10,973 nt of DNA from positions 1-10,973 of the forward strand of contig CALJLX010000566.1 in assembly GCA_937982495.1 (NCBI GenBank), written 5' to 3'. The stretch is from an uncultured Desulfuromonas sp. Lineage in GTDB: Bacteria > Desulfobacterota > Desulfuromonadia > Desulfuromonadales > Trichloromonadaceae. Positions 1-7,850 of this stretch are shown here, one piece after another. Below the pieces are notes generated by a model. That model was not told the origin of the DNA, did no database searches, and saw only the letters and a list, made by a program, of their open reading frames with translations. A program made the translations under genes and the position numbers. The number at the start of each line of letters is the position of its first letter. Position 1 is the stretch's first letter.

Positions 1-34
1 CTCCGGCGAAACCGGGCAAGAAAGGGGGTAACCA

Positions 35-3000
35 ATGACCAAGATCGGAACCCGTTTCCTTGCCTCGCTGCCGGCCGTCCTGGCGATCCTGCTGCTCGGC
101 GTCCTCCCGGCCGCGGCCATGACCGGCACGGCGCCCTACTACTTCAGTCACCCCAACTACGCCAACAGCCCCTTGCCGATGGTCGACATGGGGACCGGCG
201 CCGTTACCGGCGGCATCCGCAAATTTGTCAACACCCTGGCCGGCCTGGGAGCCGAAAATGCCAACAATCTCGGCCAGTACATCCCCGTGGCCGTGCCCGA
301 CACCACCACCTATTCCGACGCCGACTATTATGTGATCGAGCTGGTGGAATACACCGAGAAGATGCATACCGACCTGCCGCCGACCAAGCTGCGCGGCTAC
401 CGCCAGGCCAATCTGCCGGGCGGCCCGGCCCCGCCCCATTACCTCGGCCCGGCGATCGTCGCCCAGAAGGACCGGCCGGTGCGCATCCTCTTCCGCAACC
501 TGCTTCCCGCCGGCGCGGGCGGCAATCTCTTCATCCCCACCGACACAACGGTCATGGGCTCGGGCATGACCGCCGACGGCCACATGAATCCGGACATGAT
601 GATGGACCCGCAGAACCCCATGTGCGATGCCAGTTCGGAGATGAAGCCACAGATGGTCGCCGACGGCCTCTGCTACGCGGAAAACCGGGGGACGCTCCAC
701 CTGCACGGCGGCATCAGCCCGTGGATCAGCGACGGCACCCCGCACCAGTGGATCACCCCCGCCGACCAGAGCACCCCCTACCCGAAGGGCGTCAGTGTGC
801 GTAACGTGCCCGACATGCCCGATCCGGGCCCCGGGGCGATGACCTTCTTCTACACCAACCAGCAGAGCGCCCGGCTCATGTTCTACCACGATCATGCCTG
901 GGGCATCACCCGCCTCAACGTCTACGCCGGCGAAGCCGCGCCCTACATCATCACCGACGCGACCGAACAAGCGCTGCTCGACGGCGGCCTCATCCCCGAC
1001 GGGACGGCGACCATTCCTCTGGTGGTGCAGGACAAGACCTTCGTGCCGCCGATGGAACAGCTGATGATGCAGGACAATACCTGGGATATGACCCGCTGGG
1101 GGGGAGAAGGCAACCTGTGGCTGCCGCATGTCTATTCACCGGCGCAGAACCCCGGCGACAGCTCGGGAGTCAACCAGTTCGGCCGCTGGGCCTACGGTCC
1201 CTGGTTCTGGCCACCGACGAGCAGCGTCAAATATGGGCCGATCATGAATCCCTATTACGACCCGAACTGCAACCCCGACGAGCAGTGGTGCGAACCGCCG
1301 CTGATGCCGGGCACACCCTTCAACTCCATGGGCATGGAGGCCTTCCACGACACCCCCGTGGTCAACGGCACCGTTTATCCGACCATTGAAGTCGATCCGA
1401 AAGCCTACCGGTTCCGCGTCCTCAACGCGGCCAATGACCGCTTCTTCAATTTGTCGCTCTACAAAGCGGTGGATGCCAACGGCAACCTCTGCGACGGCTC
1501 CGTCACCCCGGTTCCGGAAAGCACCGGCGTGGCCTGCACCGAGGTCGCCCTGAATCCCGCCGAGGTCGCGGCGGCCCTGGACGACACGACGATCTTCCCG
1601 ACCCCGCTGCCCGGAACGGAAGGGCCGAGCTGGATCCAGATCGGCACCGAGGGGGGCTTTCTGCCGGCCCCGGTGGTGGTGCCGGCGCAACCGACCACCT
1701 GGGTAAACGATCCGACCGTTTTCAACGCCGGCAACGTCGACCAGCATTCGCTGCTTCTCGCCCCGGCCGAACGGGCGGACGTGATCGTCGACTTCTCGGC
1801 CTTCGCCGGGCAGACCCTGATCCTCTACAACGACGCCCCGGCCGCCTTCCCGGCCCGCGATCCCCGTTACGACTACTACACCGGCAACGCCGACCTCTGG
1901 GATACGGGCGGCGCGACGTCGACCCTCCCCGGTTACGGCCCGAACACCCGAACCGTCATGCAGATCAAGGTTAAAGCCGGCACCGGTTCGCCCTTCAACC
2001 TGACCAGTCTCGAAAATGCCTTCAAGGCCGAAAGCCTGGGCGGCATGGGCGTCTTCGAGAAAGGCCAGCACCCGATCATCGTCGGCCAGGGCGCCTACAA
2101 CTCGGCCTACGGCACCAGCTTCCAGAACAACGGCCCGAACGCCGGGCTGGTGCAGATCTTCGACACCACCTTCAGCTTCAAGACCCTGGCGGGCGGAGCG
2201 ACGGGACCGTCGCTGACCTTCCCGCTCCAGCCGAAGATGATCCAGGACGAGATGGGCGAGGCCTTCGAGCAGGAATACGGGCGCATGAGCGGCTTCCTCG
2301 GGGTCGAGACGGCGAACGCCCAGGCCGGATTGCAGAACATGATCCTGCATCCCTACACCTTCCCGCCGACCGAGATTCTCGACGGCGTCGAGCTGCCGCC
2401 GGGGACCGAGCTTCAGCCAATCGCCACGACCGACGACGGCACGCAGATCTGGAAGATCACCCACAACGGCGTCGATACCCACCCGATCCACTTCCACCTG
2501 TACGACGTGCAGCTCATCAACCGCGTCGGCTGGGACGGCATCATCCGCAAACCCGACCTGACCGAACTCGGCTGGAAGGACACCATCCGCGTCAGCCCGC
2601 TGGAAGACACCATCGTCGCCATGCGGCCGCTCATCCCGCGACTGCCCGAAACCTGGGGCGGCCTGCCGAACAGTATCCGGCTACTCGATCCGGCCATGCC
2701 CGAAGGCATGTACATCGCCAACACCACCCAGCAGGAAGCCCTGGGCCTGCCGATCTTCGCCTTCAACCCGGACGGCGAACCGGTCGACATCGTCAACCAT
2801 TACGTCAACTTCGGCTGGGAGTACGTCTATCACTGCCACATTCTCAGCCACGAAGAGATGGACATGATGCACGCCCAGGTCGTCGGGGTCGAGCCTCCGG
2901 CGCCGAGCGACCTGACCGCCGCGCAAGTCGGCAACGGGAGAAACCGGCGGGTGGATTTGAGCTGGGTCGACAACTCCCTGAACGAAACGGCCTTCCTCGT

Positions 3001-3598
3001 CGAACGGGCCACCACCATCACCGGCCCCTGGACCACCATCGCGACCCTGCCTTCGGCAACCTTGGGCGTGGTCCCCTACGTCGAAAGCGGCGTCGGCCCC
3101 TCGACCGGGACGCGGACCTACAGCGACCCGATCGGCAATACCAATCAGGTCTATTTCTATCGGGTGATCGCCGTCAACACCGTCGGCGACACCTGGGATT
3201 ATTCCGACCCGGCCTTCAACGAAATTCCCCCGGGCGGCGGATTCCCCACCCTGACCCTGACCTCGGCCTACTCCAACCTCGGTTCCTGGGTTCCCACGGC
3301 CCCACCGGCGGCGCCTTCCAACCTGACCGCGACCGCCGCGACCCAGGGGAATAATGCCCGCGTCACCCTGACCTGGACCGACAACGCCGACAGCGAAAGC
3401 GGCTTTACCATCCAGCGCGCCACCGATCCGACCTTCACCACCGGTCTGGTGACCAGCACCGTCGGCGCCAACGTCACCACCTTCACGACCGGCAATGTAG
3501 CGCGCAACACCGCCTATTACTTCCGCATCTGGGCAACCAACGTCGCGGGCGCCTCGGCCATGGTCGAGGCCGTTCCCTTCCCCATCGTCACTCCATAA
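35..3598 (+). CDS. Secreted multicopper oxidase with two C-terminal fibronectin type III domains (OmpB-like)
   Basis: The 1187-residue protein is predicted to oxidise a metal ion or other reductant outside the inner membrane and pass electrons through a type 1 copper to a trinuclear centre. Residues 1-28 are a signal peptide (hydrophobic core, then Ala-Ala-Ala before M29). All four copper-ligand motifs are present: HLH at 222-224, HDH at 285-287, HPIHFH at 816-821 and HCHILSH at 933-939, with C934, H939 and M944 as type 1 ligands. A loop at 174-207 holds nine methionines. Two fibronectin type III-like domains follow at about 957-1075 and 1094-1185. The start is supported by AAAGGGGG at 21-28, six bases before the ATG. 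The protein is far longer than CueO-type oxidases. The closest family I know is Geobacter OmpB/OmpC, linked to Fe(III)/Mn(IV) oxide reduction; large manganese oxidases such as MofA are an alternative. Substrate is unknown. The di-heme cytochrome downstream is probably co-transcribed. Confidence 0.9.
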   Translation: MTKIGTRFLASLPAVLAILLLGVLPAAAMTGTAPYYFSHPNYANSPLPMVDMGTGAVTGGIRKFVNTLAGLGAENANNLGQYIPVAVPDTTTYSDADYYVIELVEYTEKMHTDLPPTKLRGYRQANLPGGPAPPHYLGPAIVAQKDRPVRILFRNLLPAGAGGNLFIPTDTTVMGSGMTADGHMNPDMMMDPQNPMCDASSEMKPQMVADGLCYAENRGTLHLHGGISPWISDGTPHQWITPADQSTPYPKGVSVRNVPDMPDPGPGAMTFFYTNQQSARLMFYHDHAWGITRLNVYAGEAAPYIITDATEQALLDGGLIPDGTATIPLVVQDKTFVPPMEQLMMQDNTWDMTRWGGEGNLWLPHVYSPAQNPGDSSGVNQFGRWAYGPWFWPPTSSVKYGPIMNPYYDPNCNPDEQWCEPPLMPGTPFNSMGMEAFHDTPVVNGTVYPTIEVDPKAYRFRVLNAANDRFFNLSLYKAVDANGNLCDGSVTPVPESTGVACTEVALNPAEVAAALDDTTIFPTPLPGTEGPSWIQIGTEGGFLPAPVVVPAQPTTWVNDPTVFNAGNVDQHSLLLAPAERADVIVDFSAFAGQTLILYNDAPAAFPARDPRYDYYTGNADLWDTGGATSTLPGYGPNTRTVMQIKVKAGTGSPFNLTSLENAFKAESLGGMGVFEKGQHPIIVGQGAYNSAYGTSFQNNGPNAGLVQIFDTTFSFKTLAGGATGPSLTFPLQPKMIQDEMGEAFEQEYGRMSGFLGVETANAQAGLQNMILHPYTFPPTEILDGVELPPGTELQPIATTDDGTQIWKITHNGVDTHPIHFHLYDVQLINRVGWDGIIRKPDLTELGWKDTIRVSPLEDTIVAMRPLIPRLPETWGGLPNSIRLLDPAMPEGMYIANTTQQEALGLPIFAFNPDGEPVDIVNHYVNFGWEYVYHCHILSHEEMDMMHAQVVGVEPPAPSDLTAAQVGNGRNRRVDLSWVDNSLNETAFLVERATTITGPWTTIATLPSATLGVVPYVESGVGPSTGTRTYSDPIGNTNQVYFYRVIAVNTVGDTWDYSDPAFNEIPPGGGFPTLTLTSAYSNLGSWVPTAPPAAPSNLTATAATQGNNARVTLTWTDNADSESGFTIQRATDPTFTTGLVTSTVGANVTTFTTGNVARNTAYYFRIWATNVAGASAMVEAVPFPIVTP

Positions 3599-3614
3599 CC
3601 CGGCAAGCGGCCAC

Positions 3615-3640
3615 GGCGGGGAGGGTTCTCCCTCCCCGCC
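3615..3640 (+). other. GC-rich intercistronic hairpin between oxidase and cytochrome genes
   Basis: An 11-bp perfect stem (arms 3615-3625 and 3630-3640) closes a TTCT tetraloop. It starts 17 nt after the oxidase stop codon. The 3' side is followed by a run of C, not T, so it is not a standard intrinsic terminator. It may protect the 3' end of the upstream message, tune expression of the second gene, or cause partial termination. The hairpin is seen in the sequence; its role is inferred. Confidence 0.6.
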
Positions 3641-3682
3641 CCCCCTTGGCGATTGACATCCTGACCGAGAGGAGACCGGGAT

Positions 3683-5095
3683 ATGAAATTCACAAGCTTT
3701 ATGGCATGGTCAGCGGCATTGCTGCTGATAACGGCCGCACCCGTCGCGGCGGAAGAACTGAGTCCCCTGGAAAACCTGGGCAAAAAACTCTTTTTCGACG
3801 ACACCCTTTCCAATCCGCCGGGACAGTCCTGCGCCGACTGTCATGCCCCCGAAACGGGCTGGACCGGGCCGGACTCGGAGATCAACGCCGCCGGGGCGGT
3901 CATGCCCGGCGCGATCTTCAACCGCTTCGGCAACCGCAAACCGCCGACCTCCTCCTACGGCGGCTACAACCCGCTACTGCACAAGACCGGCATGGGCATG
4001 GGCATGGGCAACGGCCCGGGACCGGGGATGGGCAACGGTGGCGGCATGGGGAACGGCCCGGGGATGGGCAATGGCGGGGGGATGAACGGCGGCGGTATGA
4101 CGGCGGACGGCTCTTTCGCCGGCGGCCACTTCTGGGACGGCCGGGCAACAGGCTGGACCTACGGCGACCCCCTGACCGAGCAGGCCATGGGCCCCTTCCT
4201 CAATCCGCTGGAGATGAACAATCCCAACGCTAAATTCGTCTGCCTCAACGTGCAGCGCACCGATTACGCGGTCCTCTTCGAGGAGGTCTGGGGTCCGGGC
4301 TCCCTCGACTGCGTGAAGGACGTGGACGGAACCTACGAGCGCATTGCCCGCTCCATCGCCGCCTATGAACGGTCGAGCGAGGCGAGCCCCTTCAGCTCCC
4401 GCTTTGACGATTTCTGGCGCAATTCCCAGGGCAAGATGCCGCCGGTGCAGGCAATCAACATGATGAACTGGACGCGGTTCAAGGAGCGTGGGCTCAACGA
4501 CATGGAACTGATGGGCCTGATGCTTTTCAACACCAAGGGCAAATGCTCCGTCTGTCACCTGCTGCAACCGATGCACGGCGCCCCGGCGCCGCTCTTCACC
4601 GATTTCCGCTATCACAACCTGGGCATTCCCAAGAATCCGGACAACCCCTTCTACACCCTGCCCCCGAAATGGAATCCCGACGGCGCCGATTGGATCGATC
4701 CGGGATTGGGCGGATTCCTGGCCACCACCGCCAGGCTGGGAGACACCGGCTTTGCGCGCGACTACACAGCGGAAGCGGCGGCCAATCTCGGCAAGCACCG
4801 CACCCCGACTCTGCGCAACGTGGATAAACGTCCGACCGCCGATTTCGTCAAGGCCTATGGCCATAACGGCCATTTCAAAAGCCTGGCGGAGATCGTCCAC
4901 TTCTACAACCTGCGCGACGTGCTGCCGATCTGCGACACCCCCGATCCGCCGACGGACGCCATGGGCGGCGCCACCTGCTTTGACCCGCCGGAGGTGGCGG
5001 AGAACATCAACGTCACGGATATGGGCAATCTCGGCCTGACCCCGCAGGAAGGCATGGCCATCATCCAGTTCCTGAAAACCCTCTCCGACCAATAA
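3683..5095 (+). CDS. Periplasmic di-heme cytochrome c of the CcpA/MauG peroxidase family
   Basis: The 470-residue protein should bind two c-type hemes and either reduce peroxide or carry out MauG-like oxidation in the periplasm. A signal peptide covers residues 1-23, ending Val-Ala-Ala before E24. Heme-binding motifs are CADCH at 50-54 and CSVCH at 288-292. The family hallmarks FWDGRA (150-155), RTPTLRNV (373-380) and YGHNGHFKSL (392-401) are present. AGGAG at 3670-3674, eight bases before the ATG, supports the start. It is longer than typical bacterial peroxidases (about 320-350 residues), partly because of a Met/Gly/Asn repeat at 103-139 just before FWDGRA. It follows the multicopper oxidase by 84 nt on the same strand, which suggests a shared electron-transfer role. 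Whether it is a true peroxidase or an electron-transfer partner of the oxidase cannot be told from sequence. Confidence 0.88.
   Translation: MKFTSFMAWSAALLLITAAPVAAEELSPLENLGKKLFFDDTLSNPPGQSCADCHAPETGWTGPDSEINAAGAVMPGAIFNRFGNRKPPTSSYGGYNPLLHKTGMGMGMGNGPGPGMGNGGGMGNGPGMGNGGGMNGGGMTADGSFAGGHFWDGRATGWTYGDPLTEQAMGPFLNPLEMNNPNAKFVCLNVQRTDYAVLFEEVWGPGSLDCVKDVDGTYERIARSIAAYERSSEASPFSSRFDDFWRNSQGKMPPVQAINMMNWTRFKERGLNDMELMGLMLFNTKGKCSVCHLLQPMHGAPAPLFTDFRYHNLGIPKNPDNPFYTLPPKWNPDGADWIDPGLGGFLATTARLGDTGFARDYTAEAAANLGKHRTPTLRNVDKRPTADFVKAYGHNGHFKSLAEIVHFYNLRDVLPICDTPDPPTDAMGGATCFDPPEVAENINVTDMGNLGLTPQEGMAIIQFLKTLSDQ
3989..4099 (+). repeat. In-frame Met-Gly-Asn low-complexity repeat inside the di-heme cytochrome
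   Basis: Residues 103-139 are almost entirely Gly, Met, Asn and Pro. The underlying DNA is an imperfect tandem repeat of the form GGNATGGGCAACGG. Nine methionines lie within 37 residues. The insert sits between the first heme motif and the conserved FWDGRA motif. It could be a metal-binding loop (methionine thioethers bind Cu(I)) or a flexible surface loop. The repeated DNA makes length variation between strains likely. Confidence 0.8.
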
Positions 5096-5109
5096 GATTT
5101 TTTGCTGTA

Positions 5110-5154
5110 GAAACCAAGAAAGCCCTGTCCGGTGGACAGGGCTTTCTTGGTTTC
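5110..5154. terminator. Bidirectional intrinsic terminator between convergent genes
   Basis: A perfect 21-bp inverted repeat has arms at 5110-5130 and 5134-5154 around a 3-nt GGT loop. It lies between the 3' ends of the di-heme cytochrome gene (plus) and gspB (minus). The outer arm supplies a T-rich stretch (TTTCTTGGTTT) after a GC-rich inner stem (GCCCTGTCC/GGACAGGGC) when read on either strand, as expected for a terminator shared by two converging transcripts. Confidence 0.85.
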
Positions 5155-5171
5155 AGGCAGGCGATCCGCCC

Positions 5172-5975
5172 TCACATCTCCTTCGGCACCCGGAAGCGGA
5201 AGCCTTCGAAGGTGAAGATCAGCTCGCGCGGCGCGATCTCTTCGAGTCGCAGGCCGACGTCGAGATAGCCCCCTTCGCGGAGGATGCGGTTGTTGATCCG
5301 CACCAGGCGGGAGGCGGGGGTGACGGAGTAGGCGTAAACGGAAATGGTCATCTCCGGCACGCGCCCACGCACGTCCCCGGGCAAATCCTCCAGTTCCAGC
5401 ACCGGTGGCGGGCCGACCGCGATGGGTGTGGGCGGCGCCACCGGTTCCGCGACCGGCGCGACCGCCGGAGCCTCCGGGCGGCTCTCCACGGGTGGCGGCG
5501 GGGGGACAACGACCTGGGCGACCTCGGTTTCCCGCGCCGGCGCGGGCGCGGGTTCGGGGCGCGGAGGCGGGACGGGGGCGGGCGGCGGCGCGACTTCGCG
5601 GACAACGGTCGCGGGAGCCGGTGCGGGAGCCGGTTGCGGCGGAGTGACAACCGGTTCCGGCGATAGGGGAACCGGTTCCGGCGCGGCCACGGCCAGAGGC
5701 GCGGGAATCGCGGGGGCAACCGGCGCAGTCGCGGCAACTTCCGTCTTTACCGGATCGTTCGCAACTAAAGCAATCTGGGGTTCTTCCCGGAAGAAGACAT
5801 ACCAGAGCAGCACCCCGGCATTGAGCAGCAGCACCGCGATGAGCAGATAGGGCCAGAGAGGTCGGCGTTTTTTGGGGGACGGCGGGCCCTCGCCGTGGAC
5901 CGTATGCAGGTTGGGCACCTCGGCCGTTTCCCGCTTCTTTTCCGATTTTTTCAAGGCATCGAGAATAAAGGACAT
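5172..5975 (-). CDS. gspB: GspB-type type II secretion assembly protein
   Basis: This 267-residue inner-membrane protein matches the GspB/ExeB/PulB family, which works with the GspA ATPase to place the secretin or assemble the type II secretion system across the cell wall. The cytoplasmic N-terminus MSFILDALKKSEKKR is diagnostic. One membrane segment spans about 41-62. A long Pro/Ala/Val-rich linker (about 85-195) suits spanning the periplasm. A compact C-terminal domain (about 196-267, including VYAYSVTPASRLVRINNR) fits the T2SSB domain. It starts 6 nt after the gspA stop, and its ribosome site AAGGGA (on the minus strand at 5990-5985) lies within the end of gspA, so the two are translated from one operon. 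The linker's repeated Pro/Ala codons give long false reading frames on the other strand. No other gsp genes are in the window. Confidence 0.88.
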   Translation of the reverse strand: MSFILDALKKSEKKRETAEVPNLHTVHGEGPPSPKKRRPLWPYLLIAVLLLNAGVLLWYVFFREEPQIALVANDPVKTEVAATAPVAPAIPAPLAVAAPEPVPLSPEPVVTPPQPAPAPAPATVVREVAPPPAPVPPPRPEPAPAPARETEVAQVVVPPPPPVESRPEAPAVAPVAEPVAPPTPIAVGPPPVLELEDLPGDVRGRVPEMTISVYAYSVTPASRLVRINNRILREGGYLDVGLRLEEIAPRELIFTFEGFRFRVPKEM

Positions 5976-5981
5976 GCCGGA

Positions 5982-7616
5982 TTATCCCTTCGGTGTTGCG
6001 TTGAGCCGGGGCTGGGCGCCGCCGGTGCGGTTGTTGAGGCGGATCAGGGTCAGCGGCCCGACCAGACCGTCGGCGTCCAAACCCTCATTGGCCTGGAACT
6101 CCCGGACCTCGCGGTAGAGCGCTTCGTCGTAGACCCGTCCCGCGACCGGGCGATCCGGCCGCTGATGGAGAAGGTCGAAACGCCGCGCCAGCCATTCCAC
6201 CGTCACCCCCCGGTCGCCGGGAATCAACGCCCGCCGATAACCGGGGGGGGGTTGCCAGAGCAGTTCGTACTCGCCGAACCAGTGGCGCACCAATTCATCC
6301 ACCGGCACCGGGTAGTCCTCGGCACTGGAACTTAACGTAGCGGTCTGTTCATCAAGGGCGGTCAGTGTCGCATGGAAGGATTCCCCGCGCGGCCCCGTCA
6401 ATTTGAGCAGCACCGGACGGTCCAAGGCCCGCAGATCGTTAATGCTCCCCCGCAACGACAGAAAAGACAGTCCGCTTTCCCGGGCCAGTGCCGCCGGATC
6501 GGCCGTTTCATCGGCCGGATATTCCAGATTCCAGGCCGCGAACAGGGCGTGCAGGGCGGCGGCCTTGCCGTTTTCCGGCGCCAGGACCTCCAGCCAGTTT
6601 TCGCGCGGGGTTTCGGCGACCGGAACGGGCGCCTCGACCGACGCGGGCGCCGGTGGTGTTTCCGTTTCCACCACCGGCGCGACTTCCGGAAGAACGGGAG
6701 GGGCTTGGCGAAAAAGCCCCGCCCCCAGCACCACGCCGCCGCCGACCAGGGCCAGGGCGAACAGCAGCTTGAGCGGCAGGGTGGAACGGGAACGGCCGCC
6801 GCCGGCATCCCCGCCCAGCACCTCCGCGGCCGCCTGGGCCAGCAGCGCCGGGCGCACCCGGTTTTCCCCCTTGACGTAAGCCCCGAGCAGGGCGCGTCCG
6901 CAGAGCACGTTGATCAGGCGCGGCACACCGCCGGTCAGGCGATAGATGCGGCGCAGGCTGGCCGGCGGAAAAATCGGCCGGTCGACCCCGGCGACCGCCA
7001 TGCGGTGACGGATGTAATCCCCGACCTCGGGTTGGGACAGGGGGGCCAAGTGATAGCGGGCGGTGATGCGCTGCGACAGCTGGCGTAATTCGGGGCGTTC
7101 GAGCATCTCCTTCAGTTCGGGCTGGCCGAGCATGATGATCTGCAAGAGCTTGTAGGTGTTGGTTTCGAGATTGGTCAACAGCCGGATCTGCTCCAGCACC
7201 TCGGCGTCGAGATTCTGGGCCTCGTCGATGATGACCACGGTGCGCCGCCCCTGGGCATGGACATCGAGGAGAAAGCCGTTGATGGCATCGACCAGCAGCT
7301 TGATGCTCGTCGTCCCCGAGGGATAGGGAATGCGCAGTTCATCGCAGATGTTGGCCAGCAGTTCGGCGGCGGTCAGCTTGGGATTGAGGAGCAGGGCGAC
7401 TTCCGAGTCTTCCGGCAACTGTTCGAGCAGGCAGCGGCAGATGGTGGTCTTGCCGGTGCCGATATCGCCGGTGAGGAGGACGAAGCCCCCTTCGCTCTTC
7501 ATCCCGTAGAGCAGATGGGCCAGGGCCTCCCGGTGCCGCTCGCTCATGAAGAGAAAACGGGGATCGGGGCTGATGGAAAAGGGTTCGCTTTTGAAACCGA
7601 AATACTCCAGGTACAT
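5982..7616 (-). CDS. gspA: GspA/ExeA-type AAA ATPase with C-terminal peptidoglycan-binding domain
   Basis: The 544-residue protein has the ExeA/GspA order: a cytoplasmic AAA ATPase, a membrane segment, then a periplasmic part. The start MYLEYFGFKSEPFSISPDP is typical of the family. Walker A is GDIGTGKT at 50-57, Walker B is VVIIDE at 127-132, and GGVPRLIN at 229-236 fits the sensor 2 region. The membrane helix is about 282-302. The periplasmic region ends with a PG_binding_1-like segment near 490-530 (VREFQANEGLDADGLVGPLT). ExeA with ExeB is known to bind peptidoglycan and help the secretin multimer assemble. GGGGAG (minus strand, 7629-7624) lies seven bases before the ATG. It is first in the gspAB operon and divergent from the hydrogenase-like regulator. 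MshM of MSHA pili is a related ATPase, but pairing with gspB favours GspA. Confidence 0.88.
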   Translation of the reverse strand: MYLEYFGFKSEPFSISPDPRFLFMSERHREALAHLLYGMKSEGGFVLLTGDIGTGKTTICRCLLEQLPEDSEVALLLNPKLTAAELLANICDELRIPYPSGTTSIKLLVDAINGFLLDVHAQGRRTVVIIDEAQNLDAEVLEQIRLLTNLETNTYKLLQIIMLGQPELKEMLERPELRQLSQRITARYHLAPLSQPEVGDYIRHRMAVAGVDRPIFPPASLRRIYRLTGGVPRLINVLCGRALLGAYVKGENRVRPALLAQAAAEVLGGDAGGGRSRSTLPLKLLFALALVGGGVVLGAGLFRQAPPVLPEVAPVVETETPPAPASVEAPVPVAETPRENWLEVLAPENGKAAALHALFAAWNLEYPADETADPAALARESGLSFLSLRGSINDLRALDRPVLLKLTGPRGESFHATLTALDEQTATLSSSAEDYPVPVDELVRHWFGEYELLWQPPPGYRRALIPGDRGVTVEWLARRFDLLHQRPDRPVAGRVYDEALYREVREFQANEGLDADGLVGPLTLIRLNNRTGGAQPRLNATPKG

Positions 7617-7781
7617 GACCAGGCTCCCCGGTGTCGTGATCGGATAATGGCACAGTTCGATGGTTGCCGCCGTCCCTGCCGGCGTGTTTTTTGTATCATA
7701 TTAAAAGACCGGCGGATAGCCCAGGCTTTTTTTACGCGGCGCCCGGCGCATTCGGCGGCAACGGCGCGCTGGTCTTTGCCG

Positions 7782-7811
7782 TTGACACAAGCGTGCCAAA
7801 TCCGGCACAAT
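7782..7811 (+). promoter_or_regulatory. Candidate sigma70-type promoter of the regulator gene
   Basis: A perfect -35 hexamer TTGACA (7782-7787) is followed after 18 nt by CACAAT (7806-7811), four of six matches to the -10 consensus. This would give a transcript start near 7818 and a leader of about 40 nt. The -10 is poor, so an activator or weak basal expression is likely. Confidence 0.4.
7793..7808. promoter_or_regulatory. Dyad GTGCC-N6-GGCAC overlapping the regulator promoter
   Basis: Perfect 5-bp inverted arms (7793-7797 and 7804-7808) flank AAATCC, and the dyad sits between the candidate -35 and -10 elements. That position suits an operator for repression or autoregulation. The binding protein is unknown and the dyad is short enough to be chance. 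Confidence 0.35.
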
Positions 7812-7846
7812 TGGCCCAACTTTCTCCCCGACTACTTTCTCGCGCC

Positions 7847-7850
7847 GGAG
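7847..7850 (+). promoter_or_regulatory. Ribosome binding site that fixes the regulator start at 7859
   Basis: GGAG ends eight bases before ATG 7859. The open frame continues upstream to a TTG at 7664, but that extension of 65 codons is not like any domain, runs over the promoter region, and has no good ribosome site. The first ferredoxin cysteine falls at residue 11 when 7859 is used, as expected. Confidence 0.75.

Noticed and set aside
1..31. Possible last codons of an upstream gene ending in TAA at 29-31
   Set aside because: Only about nine codons are visible and they are not recognisable; the same bases form the oxidase ribosome site.
1136..2497. 453-codon minus-strand open frame inside the oxidase gene
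   Set aside because: It is an antisense shadow of GC-rich coding DNA. Its product has no recognisable domain and the plus-strand frame contains the full set of copper motifs.
3653..3682. TTGACA before the di-heme cytochrome gene as a promoter
   Set aside because: No -10 element lies at a suitable distance; the site is only about 30 nt from the start codon, overlapping the ribosome binding region.
3974..5092. 372-codon minus-strand open frame opposite the di-heme cytochrome
   Set aside because: It has no recognisable domain, and the opposite strand encodes both CxxCH motifs and the family signatures.
5344..5850. Gly/Thr-rich plus-strand open frame in the gspB linker
   Set aside because: It is the reverse reading of the Pro/Ala-rich linker codons and has low complexity only.
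7648..7668. TGGCAC followed by TTGCC, resembling a sigma54 promoter upstream of the regulator
   Set aside because: GG and GC are separated by 15 nt instead of 10, so it cannot serve as a -24/-12 promoter.
7783..7798. Minus-strand TGGCACG with TGTCA, resembling a sigma54 promoter toward gspA
   Set aside because: The -24 half is good, but the -12 half has TC where GC is required.
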